Positions 24,438 to 32,256 of a DNA stretch of 32,452 nucleotides are shown here, one piece after another. Numbering within the stretch: position 1 is the first letter of the stretch; the number at the start of each line of letters is the position of its first letter. The notes under the pieces were generated by a model that was given only the letters and a program-made list of their open reading frames with translations, did not search any database and was not told the origin of the DNA. The stretch lies in assembly GCA_017410145.1 (NCBI GenBank), contig JAFQRJ010000021.1:1-32452 (forward strand). Direction: 5' to 3'. A program made the position numbers and the translations under genes. This DNA is from Tyzzerella sp. Lineage in GTDB: Bacteria > Bacillota > Clostridia > Lachnospirales > Lachnospiraceae.

Positions 24438-24482
24438 ACCTCACAAAGTGTTGTTAATTTTTATGAACACTTATGTGAGGTT
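24438..24482 (-). promoter_or_regulatory. Terminator-like hairpin covering the SD of the second PBP gene
   Basis: Minus strand AACCTCACATAAGTGTT pairs with AACACTTTGTGAGGTT, nearly perfect over 15 bp, followed by a T7 run (24432-24438) that abuts the ATG at 24431. The descending arm contains GAGG, the only ribosome site for the gene. The structure can thus both end transcription and hide the SD. Confidence 0.7.
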
Positions 24483-24495
24483 ATGAATAATCCGC

Positions 24496-26376
24496 TTATT
24501 CTTTTGTAATATTTAGATATGGAAATGCCTCTTCCATAATGTTTCTTGCCAATGTTGTAACAAGTCGGCTGTTTGCCTGAATCTCTGTGTTCGGCTCATC
24601 AATCACTACGTATACCAACACCTCCGGAGACTCTGCCGGAGCAAATCCCATAAAGGACAATACATAGTTTCCGTTTCCACGTGGCAATTTTTCTGCTGTA
24701 CCGGTCTTGCCTCCCATGCTGTATCCTTCTACCTTTGCATTTCTTCCGGTACCGTCTGTCATAGTTTGTTTCATGTAAGACTTTAATAAATCGCTGGTTT
24801 CTTCAGAAACCGTTTTCTTTAATAAGACCGGATTGATATTTTGAACTACATTTCCGTTCTCATCACGAATTTGCCTTACCACATGTGGTTTGTAATAATT
24901 CCCCCCATTAATGAGTGACGAAAATCCTGCAACCATTTGGGTCATAGTAACATTAAAGCCTTGTCCAAAGGAGTTGGTGGCCAATTCCACCGGTCCCATA
25001 TTCTCCGGCTTGTACAAAAGTCCGGAGGTATCTGCCTCACCCGGAAGGTCAATGCCGGTCTTCTCCCCAAAGCCAAACACCGTCTGATATCTGCAGAATT
25101 CCTTGTCACCAAGGGCTGCCGCTATATCCATCAAAACACAGTTACAAGAGTTTGCAATGCCATCGCTCAATGACTGTGAACCATGACCGCCACGATTGTT
25201 ACATTTAATTCTCGTTCCGGACACAACCCTATATCCCGGACATGTAAACCATTCGTTTCCTGCCAGTGTCCCATTTTCAAGAGCTGACGCCATTGTAAAT
25301 GGTTTGATGGTAGAACCCGGTTCAAAGGTATCACTGACACAGAAATTCTTCCATATTTTCTGCATTGCCGTAAGTCTCTGTTCATCGGACATTTCTGCAA
25401 TAGTTTTCTCTGAATAATACTTGGTCAGATCTCTCGGCTGATTCAAATCAAAATTCGGATAAGAAGCCTCCGCTAAGACTTCCCCTGTATTCGGGTTCAT
25501 AATAATGACCGCCGTATTGGTACTTCCCTCTCCGCTTCTGGCTTCATTTTTATGTTCTTCGTTAAATGCAAGGATATGTTTTTCAACAATACTTTGCAAT
25601 GTAATGTCAATGGTGGAGACAACTGTCTGCCCATTGATTGCATTTTTCACGGTTCTTTCCAAAGATGAATCTGTATCCTGATAACCATACTCTCTTCCGT
25701 CTGTACCATTCAAAATGCTGTTGTAAGATGCCTCAATTCCCGCATTTCCAACATTCCCTGATACAGTAAATCCAATTAAATCAGAAGCTAGGGTTTTGTA
25801 TGGATAAGTACGGATATAGTCCTCTTCCAGCCAAATACATGAGACATTTGGATATTTTTTATGTTTTTTCCCATCTTCTCCTTCATACGTTTCCTTCTTC
25901 AATGCTTCAAAGGCCTGTGCCTGTGCATAAGTCACCTTTTTCGCCAGAATCACATAACGACTGTTTGGTCGTTCTTCTATGACCTCATCAATAGCTGCTG
26001 CTTCAATGTCAAAGCATTGTTCTACAGCCTCCTTCACCTGCACAATCGTCTCCCGGTCTTCCTTTTCATCTCCTGAAAGCATAACATATGCATCTAAAAT
26101 CACATTATAAACACGCTCACTGGTAGCCACAACTGTTCCATTTCGGTCTAGAATATCACCGCGTTTAAACGGGATCAATCTACTGTTGTATTCCTGCTGG
26201 TCCAGAACAATCTTGGTATATTTCTCACCATTTGTTGCATTGATATATGTTACTCTCGCGATTAAGCCAATAAAAGCTAGTATGATTGCTCCAAACAACA
26301 ATACTAGCTTTTTCTGCATTCTCTTGAGAAACTTTTGCCGTATTCCTGACGGCTTTTTACGTTTTCTCTCTGCCAT
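24496..26376 (-). CDS. ftsI: FtsI/PbpB-type class B penicillin-binding protein
   Basis: Septal peptidoglycan transpeptidase. The 626 aa comprise a basic tail, a membrane helix (about 27-50), a dimerisation domain with RGDILDRNGTVVATS, and a transpeptidase domain with the STIK box (EPGSTIKPF, Ser near 355), SCN (ANSCNCVL) and KTG (GGKTGTAEK near 556). No PASTA domains. It is preceded directly by ftsL (19-bp gap), the order expected for the divisome synthase, with ftsW paralogues in the same cluster as polymerase partners. Confidence 0.9.
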   Translation of the reverse strand: MAERKRKKPSGIRQKFLKRMQKKLVLLFGAIILAFIGLIARVTYINATNGEKYTKIVLDQQEYNSRLIPFKRGDILDRNGTVVATSERVYNVILDAYVMLSGDEKEDRETIVQVKEAVEQCFDIEAAAIDEVIEERPNSRYVILAKKVTYAQAQAFEALKKETYEGEDGKKHKKYPNVSCIWLEEDYIRTYPYKTLASDLIGFTVSGNVGNAGIEASYNSILNGTDGREYGYQDTDSSLERTVKNAINGQTVVSTIDITLQSIVEKHILAFNEEHKNEARSGEGSTNTAVIIMNPNTGEVLAEASYPNFDLNQPRDLTKYYSEKTIAEMSDEQRLTAMQKIWKNFCVSDTFEPGSTIKPFTMASALENGTLAGNEWFTCPGYRVVSGTRIKCNNRGGHGSQSLSDGIANSCNCVLMDIAAALGDKEFCRYQTVFGFGEKTGIDLPGEADTSGLLYKPENMGPVELATNSFGQGFNVTMTQMVAGFSSLINGGNYYKPHVVRQIRDENGNVVQNINPVLLKKTVSEETSDLLKSYMKQTMTDGTGRNAKVEGYSMGGKTGTAEKLPRGNGNYVLSFMGFAPAESPEVLVYVVIDEPNTEIQANSRLVTTLARNIMEEAFPYLNITKE

Positions 26377-26394
26377 TTATGTCACCCTTTATTA

Positions 26395-26859
26395 TTATTT
26401 CACTTCATCTGAACTGGCGATAATCCCACTTTCCGGGATGCCTGCAAACTGAGTTACTGCACTTCCGTCCGGACGCTGATACCTGATAATCTGGTCTTCT
26501 TCAGCATATACCATTCCAAACTCATTTATAGCAATATCTCTAATTTGTTCTAAATTCATAGAATTCATAATCACATTATATCTTGTAGTATTCGCCTCTT
26601 TTGTATCCGCAAGCTCTTGCTGCAAAGCTGTAATATGGTTTGCTCGGCTGCTTATCTCGGACTGCAATTGTAAATACCGCATACATACAAATAGAACAAC
26701 AATTGCTGCGATAGCCAAAAATGCCACATAGCCTTTGCTCATATGCATCGCTTTGCTACGATTAGCCTGTACACGTTGGCTAACTTCTTTATGCTTAACC
26801 GGACTTTGTACGACTACCGAGTCCTTACGCACCACATTACCATGTACATATGATGCCAT
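26395..26859 (-). CDS. ftsL: Cell division protein FtsL
   Basis: A 154-aa bitopic membrane protein. It has a cytoplasmic tail, one membrane helix (MSKGYVAFLAIAAIVVLFVC, about 43-64) and a periplasmic coiled-coil (SEISSRANHITALQQELADTKEAN). The C-terminal 'IRDIAINEFGMVYAEEDQIIRY' is the conserved FtsL/DivIC ending. I choose ATG 26859, which has GAGGGAG upstream; GTG 26868 overlaps it. The longer-than-usual N-tail and position between rsmH and ftsI are typical of Lachnospiraceae. Confidence 0.85.
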   Translation of the reverse strand: MASYVHGNVVRKDSVVVQSPVKHKEVSQRVQANRSKAMHMSKGYVAFLAIAAIVVLFVCMRYLQLQSEISSRANHITALQQELADTKEANTTRYNVIMNSMNLEQIRDIAINEFGMVYAEEDQIIRYQRPDGSAVTQFAGIPESGIIASSDEVK

Positions 26860-26901
26860 ACTTTTCACTCCCTCTTATTTATGTTATATACTCCCCTATC
26901 T

Positions 26902-27837
26902 TTAACTTCGTTCAAATATACGAAGTTTTGCACTTTTTGACCGACTGTTTACTTCCAGTTCTTCCTCGCTTGGAAGTATCGGTTTCCTTGTAATCACTTT
27001 CCCTTTTGATACATTTCCACAAACACATACAGGAAAATGACTTGGACAGGTACACGGATCTTCATTTCGTTTGAAAATGCTCTTTACAATTCTGTCCTCT
27101 AATGAATGGAAGGTGATAATACAAATCCTTCCATCTTTATTTAATAATTCAATCATGTCATCCAAAGTATTCTTGAGAACTTCCAACTCCCTATTAAGTT
27201 CAATACGAATCGCCTGAAAGGTTCTCTTTGCAGGATGTCCTGCTGTTTTTTGAAATTTCATTGGTATGGCACGCTTAATAATCTCTATTAATTGTCCTGT
27301 AGTTTCGATTGGACCTTTTTCGCGCTCCATCACAATGTGCTTTGCAATGTTTTTCGCAAACTTATCTTCCCCATAATCACGAATGATGCGAAAAAGATCC
27401 ATCTCACTATAGTCATTGACGATGTCCTTGGCTGTCATTGTTTGACGTCTATCCATCCTCATATCCAAAGGTGCATCTACCCGATAGGAGAATCCTCGTT
27501 CTGCCGTATCCAACTGATATGACGATACGCCCAAATCGAGCACGATCCCATCTACTTTGTCAATGCCTAGTTTTTGAAGCTGCGACTTCATATCACAATA
27601 GTTGCTTCGGACTATTGTAACTCTCTCCCCGAAGTCACGTAATCGGATGCCTGCAGCCTCGATCGCTGCTTCATCCTGGTCTATGCCTATAAATCTCCCC
27701 TTGTTGCTAAGTCGTGTACACACTTCATAAGCATGTCCACCTCCACCAAGCGTTCCGTCTACGTAAATGCCGTCAGGCCTTACGTTCAGACCATCTACGG
27801 TTTCTTCCAATAACACTGATGTATGCTTAAATACCAT
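26902..27837 (-). CDS. rsmH: 16S rRNA (cytosine-1402-N4)-methyltransferase RsmH (MraW)
   Basis: Methylates C1402 N4 in the ribosomal P site using SAM. The 311-aa product has [16 protein letters not shown] at the start, the SAM motif DGTLGGGGH (27-35), [42 protein letters not shown] and a C-terminal [18 protein letters not shown] lies 5 nt before ATG 27837; GTG 27849 overlaps the ribosome site. It follows mraZ by 24 bp. Confidence 0.96.
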   Translation of the reverse strand: MVFKHTSVLLEETVDGLNVRPDGIYVDGTLGGGGHAYEVCTRLSNKGRFIGIDQDEAAIEAAGIRLRDFGERVTIVRSNYCDMKSQLQKLGIDKVDGIVLDLGVSSYQLDTAERGFSYRVDAPLDMRMDRRQTMTAKDIVNDYSEMDLFRIIRDYGEDKFAKNIAKHIVMEREKGPIETTGQLIEIIKRAIPMKFQKTAGHPAKRTFQAIRIELNRELEVLKNTLDDMIELLNKDGRICIITFHSLEDRIVKSIFKRNEDPCTCPSHFPVCVCGNVSKGKVITRKPILPSEEELEVNSRSKSAKLRIFERS

Positions 27838-27861
27838 AAATACCTCCACGTAGCGAAAGAA

Positions 27862-28299
27862 TTATATTCCTAATCCTAATTCTTCCATCTGACTTGCGAT
27901 ATTATCCATGTTGTCTTCCACAACAGCATTATTATCATCCCATTTTGCCTTGTCCCAAATTTCCACTCGTTCCAGCACCCCTACTAGAACGACTTCTTTT
28001 TCGAGCCCGGCAAATTCTCTAAGGGCTGAAGAAATTAAAACTCTACCTTGTTTATCAAGGCCGCCATCCACTGCACTTCCCAAAAAGAAACGTGTAAAGG
28101 TTCTGGCGTTTTTATTTGTCAGCGGTAAGGTTCTTAGCTTTTCTTCAAAGATTTTCCATTCATTGTTCGGATATAAAAATAAACATCCATCGAGACCTTT
28201 CGTGATTACAAAATCTTCCCCAAGAATATCACGAAATTTAGAAGGGATAATTAATCTCCCTTTTGGATCGATACTATGATTAAATTCTCCTGTTAACAA
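27862..28299 (-). CDS. mraZ: Transcriptional regulator MraZ
   Basis: DNA-binding regulator of the dcw operon, a ring of AbrB-like domains. From TTG 28299 it has 145 aa, the usual length, starting (M)LTGEFNHSIDPKGRLIIPSKFRD. The second half repeats the fold with DGGLDKQGRVLISSALREFAGL. The DxKGR motif occurs twice (DPKGR, DKQGR), as in the family. GAGGTGA precedes the TTG; the longer frame to 28353 lies over the MraZ box array. It is the first gene of the cluster and likely represses it through the boxes at 28329-28373. Confidence 0.93.
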   Translation of the reverse strand: MLTGEFNHSIDPKGRLIIPSKFRDILGEDFVITKGLDGCLFLYPNNEWKIFEEKLRTLPLTNKNARTFTRFFLGSAVDGGLDKQGRVLISSALREFAGLEKEVVLVGVLERVEIWDKAKWDDNNAVVEDNMDNIASQMEELGLGI

Positions 28300-28328
28300 T
28301 GAACTCACCTCTTTTCGAAATGGGTCTG

Positions 28329-28373
28329 CCACTTTCGCCCCATTTTCTACCACTATTCACCACTTTTCACCAC
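28329..28373 (-). promoter_or_regulatory. MraZ box array
   Basis: On the minus strand GTGG-type units repeat: AGTGGTGAAA, AGTGGTGAAT, AGTGGTAGAA, ATGGGGCGAA, AGTGGCAG. CCA(C/T) starts are at 28370, 28360, 28350, 28340 and 28329, spaced 10, 10, 10 and 11 bp. MraZ is known to bind direct repeats of a short GTGG- or TGGG-type box with one helical turn spacing. The array lies between the promoter and the mraZ start. Confidence 0.75.
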
Positions 28374-28381
28374 TTGAATTC

Positions 28382-28410
28382 ATTCTATACCACTTTTTTG
28401 TGAATTTCAA
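28382..28410 (-). promoter_or_regulatory. dcw operon promoter (mraZ)
   Basis: Minus strand TTGAAA (28405-28410), 17-bp spacer, TAGAAT (28382-28387). It is enclosed in an inverted repeat (CCACTTGAA-type arms at 28370-28381 and 28401-28414). On the plus strand the same sequence reads as a hairpin followed by a T run. Confidence 0.6.
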
Positions 28411-28445
28411 GTGGTTTTTTTATTTTTTTAAAAAAATTTGGGCAC

Positions 28446-28490
28446 AAAAAAATACGGTGTACTTAGCAATTCCCTTGCCAATACACCGTA
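28446..28490 (-). terminator. Terminator of the 83-aa membrane protein gene
   Basis: Minus strand TACGGTGTA pairs with TACACCGTA. The inner TTGGCAA/TTGCTAA arms also pair, and the hairpin is followed by seven T. Confidence 0.85.
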
Positions 28491-28505
28491 ATTCTTCAAA
28501 TCCTC

Positions 28506-28757
28506 TTATTTTGTTGTGTCTGTTCCATTGAGCGCTGATTCATAGTTGCTAATCGCATTATAATCAACCTTAACTTCCTCACGTGGTATGCTGTCAATAA
28601 TAGATGTAACTCCTGAATATCCTACCCATCCAAGAGCTGCTATCACTACCACTGAAGCAATGCTGTTTCTCACGATTCTTTGAACCTTTTCTTTTTTCAT
28701 CGTCTGCTTACGATTTGCTTTCTGTTCTTTATATTTTTCAACTTTTGCCTGACTCAT
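28506..28757 (-). CDS. Small membrane protein of unknown function
   Basis: An 83-aa protein with a very basic N-terminal half (KVEKYKEQKANRKQTMKKEKVQR), one membrane helix (about 32-52, SIASVVVIAALGWVGYSGV) and a short acidic external tail. GGAGG precedes ATG. It has its own strong promoter and its own terminator, so it is probably a highly expressed monocistronic gene. It lies between an FtsW paralogue and mraZ, which hints at a cell-envelope role, but no family is recognised. Confidence 0.75.
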   Translation of the reverse strand: MSQAKVEKYKEQKANRKQTMKKEKVQRIVRNSIASVVVIAALGWVGYSGVTSIIDSIPREEVKVDYNAISNYESALNGTDTTK

Positions 28758-28792
28758 CTCAAACTAGTCCTCCAATTACCTATAATAAAGTG

Positions 28793-28821
28793 ATTATATC
28801 ACCTTTCTTCTTATTCGTCAA
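28793..28821 (-). promoter_or_regulatory. Strong sigma-A promoter of the 83-aa gene
   Basis: Minus strand TTGACG (28816-28821), 17-bp spacer, TATAAT (28793-28798). The -35 overlaps the last codons of the FtsW paralogue. Confidence 0.65.
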
Positions 28822-29944
28822 ACTCTATTCTGTTCGATACACTAAGTGCAATCCCCATCTCTACTAACAAGAACACCATGGATGTTCCACCATAGCTGAC
28901 AAACGGTAATGTGATACCTGTTGTCGGAATCACATTTAGCACCACCGCTACATTGAGAATAACCTGCAATGCAATATGTGCAAATATCCCTGACACCATC
29001 AACGATCCATACATATCCGGTGCGTTTTGCGCAATAAACATCAATCGGTATAAAAGAATCCCAAACATAGTCAACAAAACAATTGCTCCAAACACTCCAA
29101 GTTCTTCACAGATTACCGCCAAAATCATATCGTTTTGGGCTTCCGGAATAACCAACTTCTGGGCACTGTTTCCCAAACCTTTTCCAAAAAAGCCTCCGGA
29201 ACCAATGGCATAAAGACCTTGCATAACCTGGAATCCGCCATCAGCCATATACTCTTCCGGATGGAGCCATACTAAAATTCTGCGCAAGCGGAAAGATTCA
29301 CTGGTATCCATTGCCGCATCCAGTATGTATACGAAAATCCCAACCAAACTCAATCCTCCGCCTGCAAGAGCAAGCCAGAAAGCCGTTTTGTGGTGGGCAA
29401 TAAATATCATCACACAGACAATTCCAAGTACAATGATTGCGGTACTTAGGTTATCCGTTAAAACATAAACGCCTGCCGCAATCGCTGCGCCCCACAGAAA
29501 TATCTTCCCTAATACCTTCATATTCTTGAATTGCTTTCCAACCTTACAAATTAAATATGGAATTAATACAATCACCGCAATCTTGGCTAACTCAGATGGC
29601 TGAATGGTAAATCCGAATGGCATCTTAAGCCATCTTCTTGCATGGTTAAATTCCAATCCAAGTGGCGTAAATCTTACTAACGCCATTAAAAAGAACGCAC
29701 CCCCGTATGCCAGCCATGCCAATTTAGAAAAATAGTGATAATCTATTTTAGCTACTAAAAGCATACCTGCGAAACCGACAATACTGAAAAGTCCCTGCCT
29801 TATTACATAATACATACTATTCCCATCGAAATCAATCTGGGCACTATATGAGCTTGTACTATAAAGCATTACCAAGCCGAAGCACACCAGAAAAATTACG
29901 ATTGTAAGTAAACTGTAATCAAAATATCGTCTTTTTTTCCCCAC
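28811..29944 (-). CDS. Second FtsW/RodA/SpoVE SEDS polymerase
   Basis: A paralogue of the ftsW at 19195, 377 aa from GTG 29944. It has the same helix-1 start (YFDYSLLTIVIFLVCFGLVMLYSTSSY), FTIQPSELAKIAVIV, GSGGFFGKGLGNSAQKLVIPEAQNDMILA and PTTGITLPFVSYGGTS. AGGGGAGA lies 5 nt before the GTG. A longer frame to ATG 29980 would begin at the predicted transcription start and lacks a ribosome site. It is transcribed alone, upstream of the 83-aa gene. One of the two paralogues is probably divisomal and the other sporulation-specific (SpoVE-like); sequence does not say which. Confidence 0.9.
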   Translation of the reverse strand: MGKKRRYFDYSLLTIVIFLVCFGLVMLYSTSSYSAQIDFDGNSMYYVIRQGLFSIVGFAGMLLVAKIDYHYFSKLAWLAYGGAFFLMALVRFTPLGLEFNHARRWLKMPFGFTIQPSELAKIAVIVLIPYLICKVGKQFKNMKVLGKIFLWGAAIAAGVYVLTDNLSTAIIVLGIVCVMIFIAHHKTAFWLALAGGGLSLVGIFVYILDAAMDTSESFRLRRILVWLHPEEYMADGGFQVMQGLYAIGSGGFFGKGLGNSAQKLVIPEAQNDMILAVICEELGVFGAIVLLTMFGILLYRLMFIAQNAPDMYGSLMVSGIFAHIALQVILNVAVVLNVIPTTGITLPFVSYGGTSMVFLLVEMGIALSVSNRIEFDE

Positions 29945-29987
29945 TTTTGTCTCCCCTATCGAATACGATCCTATACTCATATTTTCA

Positions 29988-30016
29988 ATTATAACGAGAA
30001 CCTTTAGGAAAAACAA
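29988..30016 (-). promoter_or_regulatory. Promoter of the second FtsW gene
   Basis: Minus strand TTGTTT (30011-30016), 17-bp spacer, TATAAT (29988-29993). The transcription start would be near 29981, which supports the downstream GTG as start codon. Confidence 0.55.
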
Positions 30017-30044
30017 CCATTATGGAACAGTTTTCTAGAAAAAA

Positions 30045-30052
30045 CATACATT
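30045..30052 (+). promoter_or_regulatory. Possible sigma-E -10 element of cotJ
   Basis: CATACATT, 35 bp upstream of cotJA, matches the Bacillus sigma-E -10 consensus CATACANT. A convincing -35 is not seen. cotJ is sigma-E controlled in Bacillus. Confidence 0.35.
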
Positions 30053-30086
30053 AAATTAGAAATGTTATAAGAAAGGAATAACTTGT

Positions 30087-30344
30087 ATGCAGAATTATAG
30101 AAACAATGCAATGCCATACAATAACTACCGTCAATCACAGACACCATGTTGTGCAAATGCAGTACACACAGGTGATTCATGTATGATGGACCGAGATACG
30201 TATAAAAACAAGTCGCTGGCAATGGCATATGTACCATGGCAAACATGGCGTGACCTTTATGATGCTGAAAAGGGATTTCACTGCGGAACCATTTTCCAAG
30301 AACTGAACCTGCCATTTTTAGGAAAAGGAGGAGTAAAACGATGA
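30087..30344 (+). CDS. cotJA: Spore coat-associated protein CotJA
   Basis: A small spore coat component, 85 aa. The conserved core is MAYVPWQTWRDLYDAEKGFHCGTIFQELNLPFLG (about 45-80), the CotJA signature, preceded by a Tyr/Asn/Cys-rich N-tail. GAAAGGAA precedes ATG. It overlaps cotJB by 4 bp, so the two are translationally coupled. It is the first gene of cotJABC. Confidence 0.93.
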   Translation: MQNYRNNAMPYNNYRQSQTPCCANAVHTGDSCMMDRDTYKNKSLAMAYVPWQTWRDLYDAEKGFHCGTIFQELNLPFLGKGGVKR

Positions 30345-30610
30345 CAAACAAACCTTGCCGCAAAGATTTATTACATTGGATTAACGTTGTCAGTTTCTCT
30401 GTAGATGATGCAAAACTTTTTCTTGACACTCACCCGGATAATCAAGAAGCCCTTGCTTATTTCCATGAATATAGCAAGCTTCGCAACCATGCGTTAGATG
30501 AATATGCAAAATATTACGGGCCACTTACAGTGGATACTACGGTTGAATCTTGTAGTGACAGATGGAATTGGATTAATGAGCCATGGCCATGGCAGGAAGG
30601 AGGATGTTAG
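30341..30610 (+). CDS. cotJB: Spore coat protein CotJB
   Basis: An 89-aa coat protein with the family pattern LLHWINVVSFSVDDAKLFLDTHPDNQEALAYF, then YAKYYGPLTVDT, and the aromatic C-terminus NWINEPWPWQEGGC. It overlaps the end of cotJA (ATGA) with AAAGGAGGAG upstream, and is followed by cotJC after 3 bp. It acts together with CotJA and CotJC in the inner coat. Confidence 0.94.
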   Translation: MTNKPCRKDLLHWINVVSFSVDDAKLFLDTHPDNQEALAYFHEYSKLRNHALDEYAKYYGPLTVDTTVESCSDRWNWINEPWPWQEGGC

Positions 30611-30613
30611 TTT

Positions 30614-31237
30614 ATGTGGATTTATGAAAAACGTTTGCAATACCCTGTAAAAATTACACAGACAAATGCAAAATTGGCGCAGGTGATTATGAGTCAATTC
30701 GGCGGTCCTGACGGGGAGCTTGCTGCTTCTATGAGATATTTATCTCAACGCTACACTATGCCTTATAAAGAAGTAACCGGTATCTTGACAGACATCGGCA
30801 CGGAAGAATTAGCACATATGGAAATTGTAAGTTCCATCATTTATCAATTGACAAAAGACTTGTCTATAGAAGAAATCCAAAAGGCCGGCTTTGACAAATA
30901 CTATGTAGACCATACCTTAGCATTGTGGCCACAGTCAGCCGGCGGAACTCCTTGGACAGCAACTTATTTCCAATCCAAAGGTGACCCGATTACAGACCTG
31001 CACGAAGACATGGCTGCGGAACAAAAAGCCCGCACTACCTATGACAATATTCTTCGTCTCGTAAAAGACCCTGAAATTGCAGACCCGATTCGTTTCCTTC
31101 GTGCCCGCGAAGTAGTTCACTATCAAAGATTTGGCGAAAGCCTCAGAATCGTTCAAGATAACTTGGATAGCAAGAACTTTTATGCATTTAACCCAGAGTT
31201 TGACATGTCAGCAGACTGCGGATGTAAGAATAAATAA
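30614..31237 (+). CDS. cotJC: Spore coat manganese catalase-like protein CotJC
   Basis: A 207-aa ferritin-like di-manganese protein of the coat. The Mn-catalase helices are visible with ligands in DGELAASMRYL, GTEELAHMEIV (Glu and His), AAEQKARTTYDNI and REVVHYQRFGESL. It is the full usual length, starting MWIYEKRLQYPVKI. AAGGAGG lies before ATG. It probably breaks down hydrogen peroxide at the spore surface. The operon ends at the hairpin 31251-31295. Confidence 0.95.
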   Translation: MWIYEKRLQYPVKITQTNAKLAQVIMSQFGGPDGELAASMRYLSQRYTMPYKEVTGILTDIGTEELAHMEIVSSIIYQLTKDLSIEEIQKAGFDKYYVDHTLALWPQSAGGTPWTATYFQSKGDPITDLHEDMAAEQKARTTYDNILRLVKDPEIADPIRFLRAREVVHYQRFGESLRIVQDNLDSKNFYAFNPEFDMSADCGCKNK

Positions 31238-31812
31238 TGATTCAAAAAACAAACCTGTCGCATTCTCGAAACAATTTCGAGAGTGCGACAGGTTTTCATT
31301 TTTTCTAATGAAGGTAATTGAAATCTTTTGTATCCGTTCTTTAAATATCTGGCTTTTCGCCTTGCAACTGAAAATGGCACTCTACAATAATGAATAATGT
31401 CTTCTGCATTTAGAATTTCATACTTGCTAAGAATCACATCCGGACACAGAAAATGACTCGCAAATTCTGTGGCCTTCACTTCTTCATCCGGCATAATATA
31501 TTTGCATGCATGTTCCTGCGCAAACCCGCTCCGAGCATAGTATAGTAATTTCGCGATTACCCATCGCTTTGTTTCTTCTGGCAAACTATCATTATAAAAC
31601 AGAACATAGCGGGCATCTAAAGTCGCCTTCAAACACATCACTGCTCCATCCTGCTTGTATATTTTACTACGCACCGGTTTTTCACATTTTGAAAAATATT
31701 GCTGCCACGAAAAAATGTAGATATTATTCAGTTCCTTATCTCCCAATCTAATTGGAAGTGAATCAATCCCATATTCTATCAGTGCATCGTAAGCAAGAGA
31801 TTTTACATTCAT
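31180..31812 (-). CDS. ImmA/IrrE-like protein with lost HEXXH motif
   Basis: A 210-aa protein of the ImmA/IrrE (DUF955) shape: helical N-terminus, YVLFYNDSLPEETKRWVIA before the metalloprotease helix, and EFASHFLCPDVIL (116-128), equivalent to the family's 'EANxFAAELLMP'. The zinc motif HEXXH is replaced by AKLLY at about 87-91, so it should not be a zinc peptidase. Its frame runs through the cotJABC terminator and 58 bp into the 3' end of cotJC, so the last ~40 residues look like readthrough after loss of the original stop. It overlaps the upstream XRE gene by 4 bp (ATGA). It may be degenerate or a non-catalytic partner. Confidence 0.65.
   Translation of the reverse strand: MNVKSLAYDALIEYGIDSLPIRLGDKELNNIYIFSWQQYFSKCEKPVRSKIYKQDGAVMCLKATLDARYVLFYNDSLPEETKRWVIAKLLYYARSGFAQEHACKYIMPDEEVKATEFASHFLCPDVILSKYEILNAEDIIHYCRVPFSVARRKARYLKNGYKRFQLPSLEKMKTCRTLEIVSRMRQVCFLNHYLFLHPQSADMSNSGLNA
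31251..31302. terminator. Terminator of cotJABC, copy 1 of a CTGTCGCATT hairpin
   Basis: A 21-bp stem, one wobble (31251-31271 with 31275-31295), loop CAA, followed by TTTTCATTTTTT. T runs lie on both strands. Its core CTGTCGCATT...GAGTGCGACAG recurs in the hairpin at 32320-32359. Confidence 0.85.
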
Positions 31813-32231
31813 ACAACTTCGCGTTCTTCTTTCGTATCCCGGAAACCATTTTTAATAATTTCCAAATCTTCCTCGCTTAAAGACTCAAAACCTTTTGTCT
31901 TGTTTTGGGTGAATGAAGTATTTTTTACACGTTCAAATTCTTTATCCAACACCAGTTGGACCAATTCTCTGCCATGTCTGTCAAGACTTCGGTATTTCTC
32001 CATATGCCACATTTCTGACTGTGTCAGGTTTTCCATCTCATCCTGATACAAATGATTCGCATCCACTTGGAGTGCCTGCATCAGCTTTGCCACAGTAGCA
32101 ACGGATGGTTCACGATTGCCGTTTTCATAGCCGGATAATGTAGTTTTTGCAACACCTATCTTTTCAGCCAATTGTTCCTGTGTCAACCTTGCGTTAACAC
32201 GAGCTTCTTTTAACCTTTCATAAAAAGCCAT
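31809..32231 (-). CDS. XRE-family transcriptional regulator
   Basis: A 140-aa Cro/CI-type repressor with an HTH at about 6-60 (RLTQEQLAEKIGVAKTTLSGYENGNREPS) and a helical C-terminus (SEMWHMEKYRSLDRHGRELVQLVL). GGAGG precedes ATG. It is followed, with a 4-bp overlap, by the ImmA/IrrE-like gene, the classic pair of phage and ICEs where the peptidase cleaves the repressor. Its own promoter carries two palindromic operators. Confidence 0.9.
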   Translation of the reverse strand: MAFYERLKEARVNARLTQEQLAEKIGVAKTTLSGYENGNREPSVATVAKLMQALQVDANHLYQDEMENLTQSEMWHMEKYRSLDRHGRELVQLVLDKEFERVKNTSFTQNKTKGFESLSEEDLEIIKNGFRDTKEEREVV

Positions 32232-32256
32232 ATTGAGACCTCCTCTCTTTGCAAAT

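Noticed and set aside
28329-28373. CRISPR-like short direct repeats upstream of mraZ
   Set aside because: Units are only 10 bp with no spacers; position and GTGG core fit MraZ boxes.
31809-32231. Intact prophage or ICE at the right edge
   Set aside because: Only a repressor and an ImmA-like gene are present; no integrase, structural or transfer genes lie nearby in the window.
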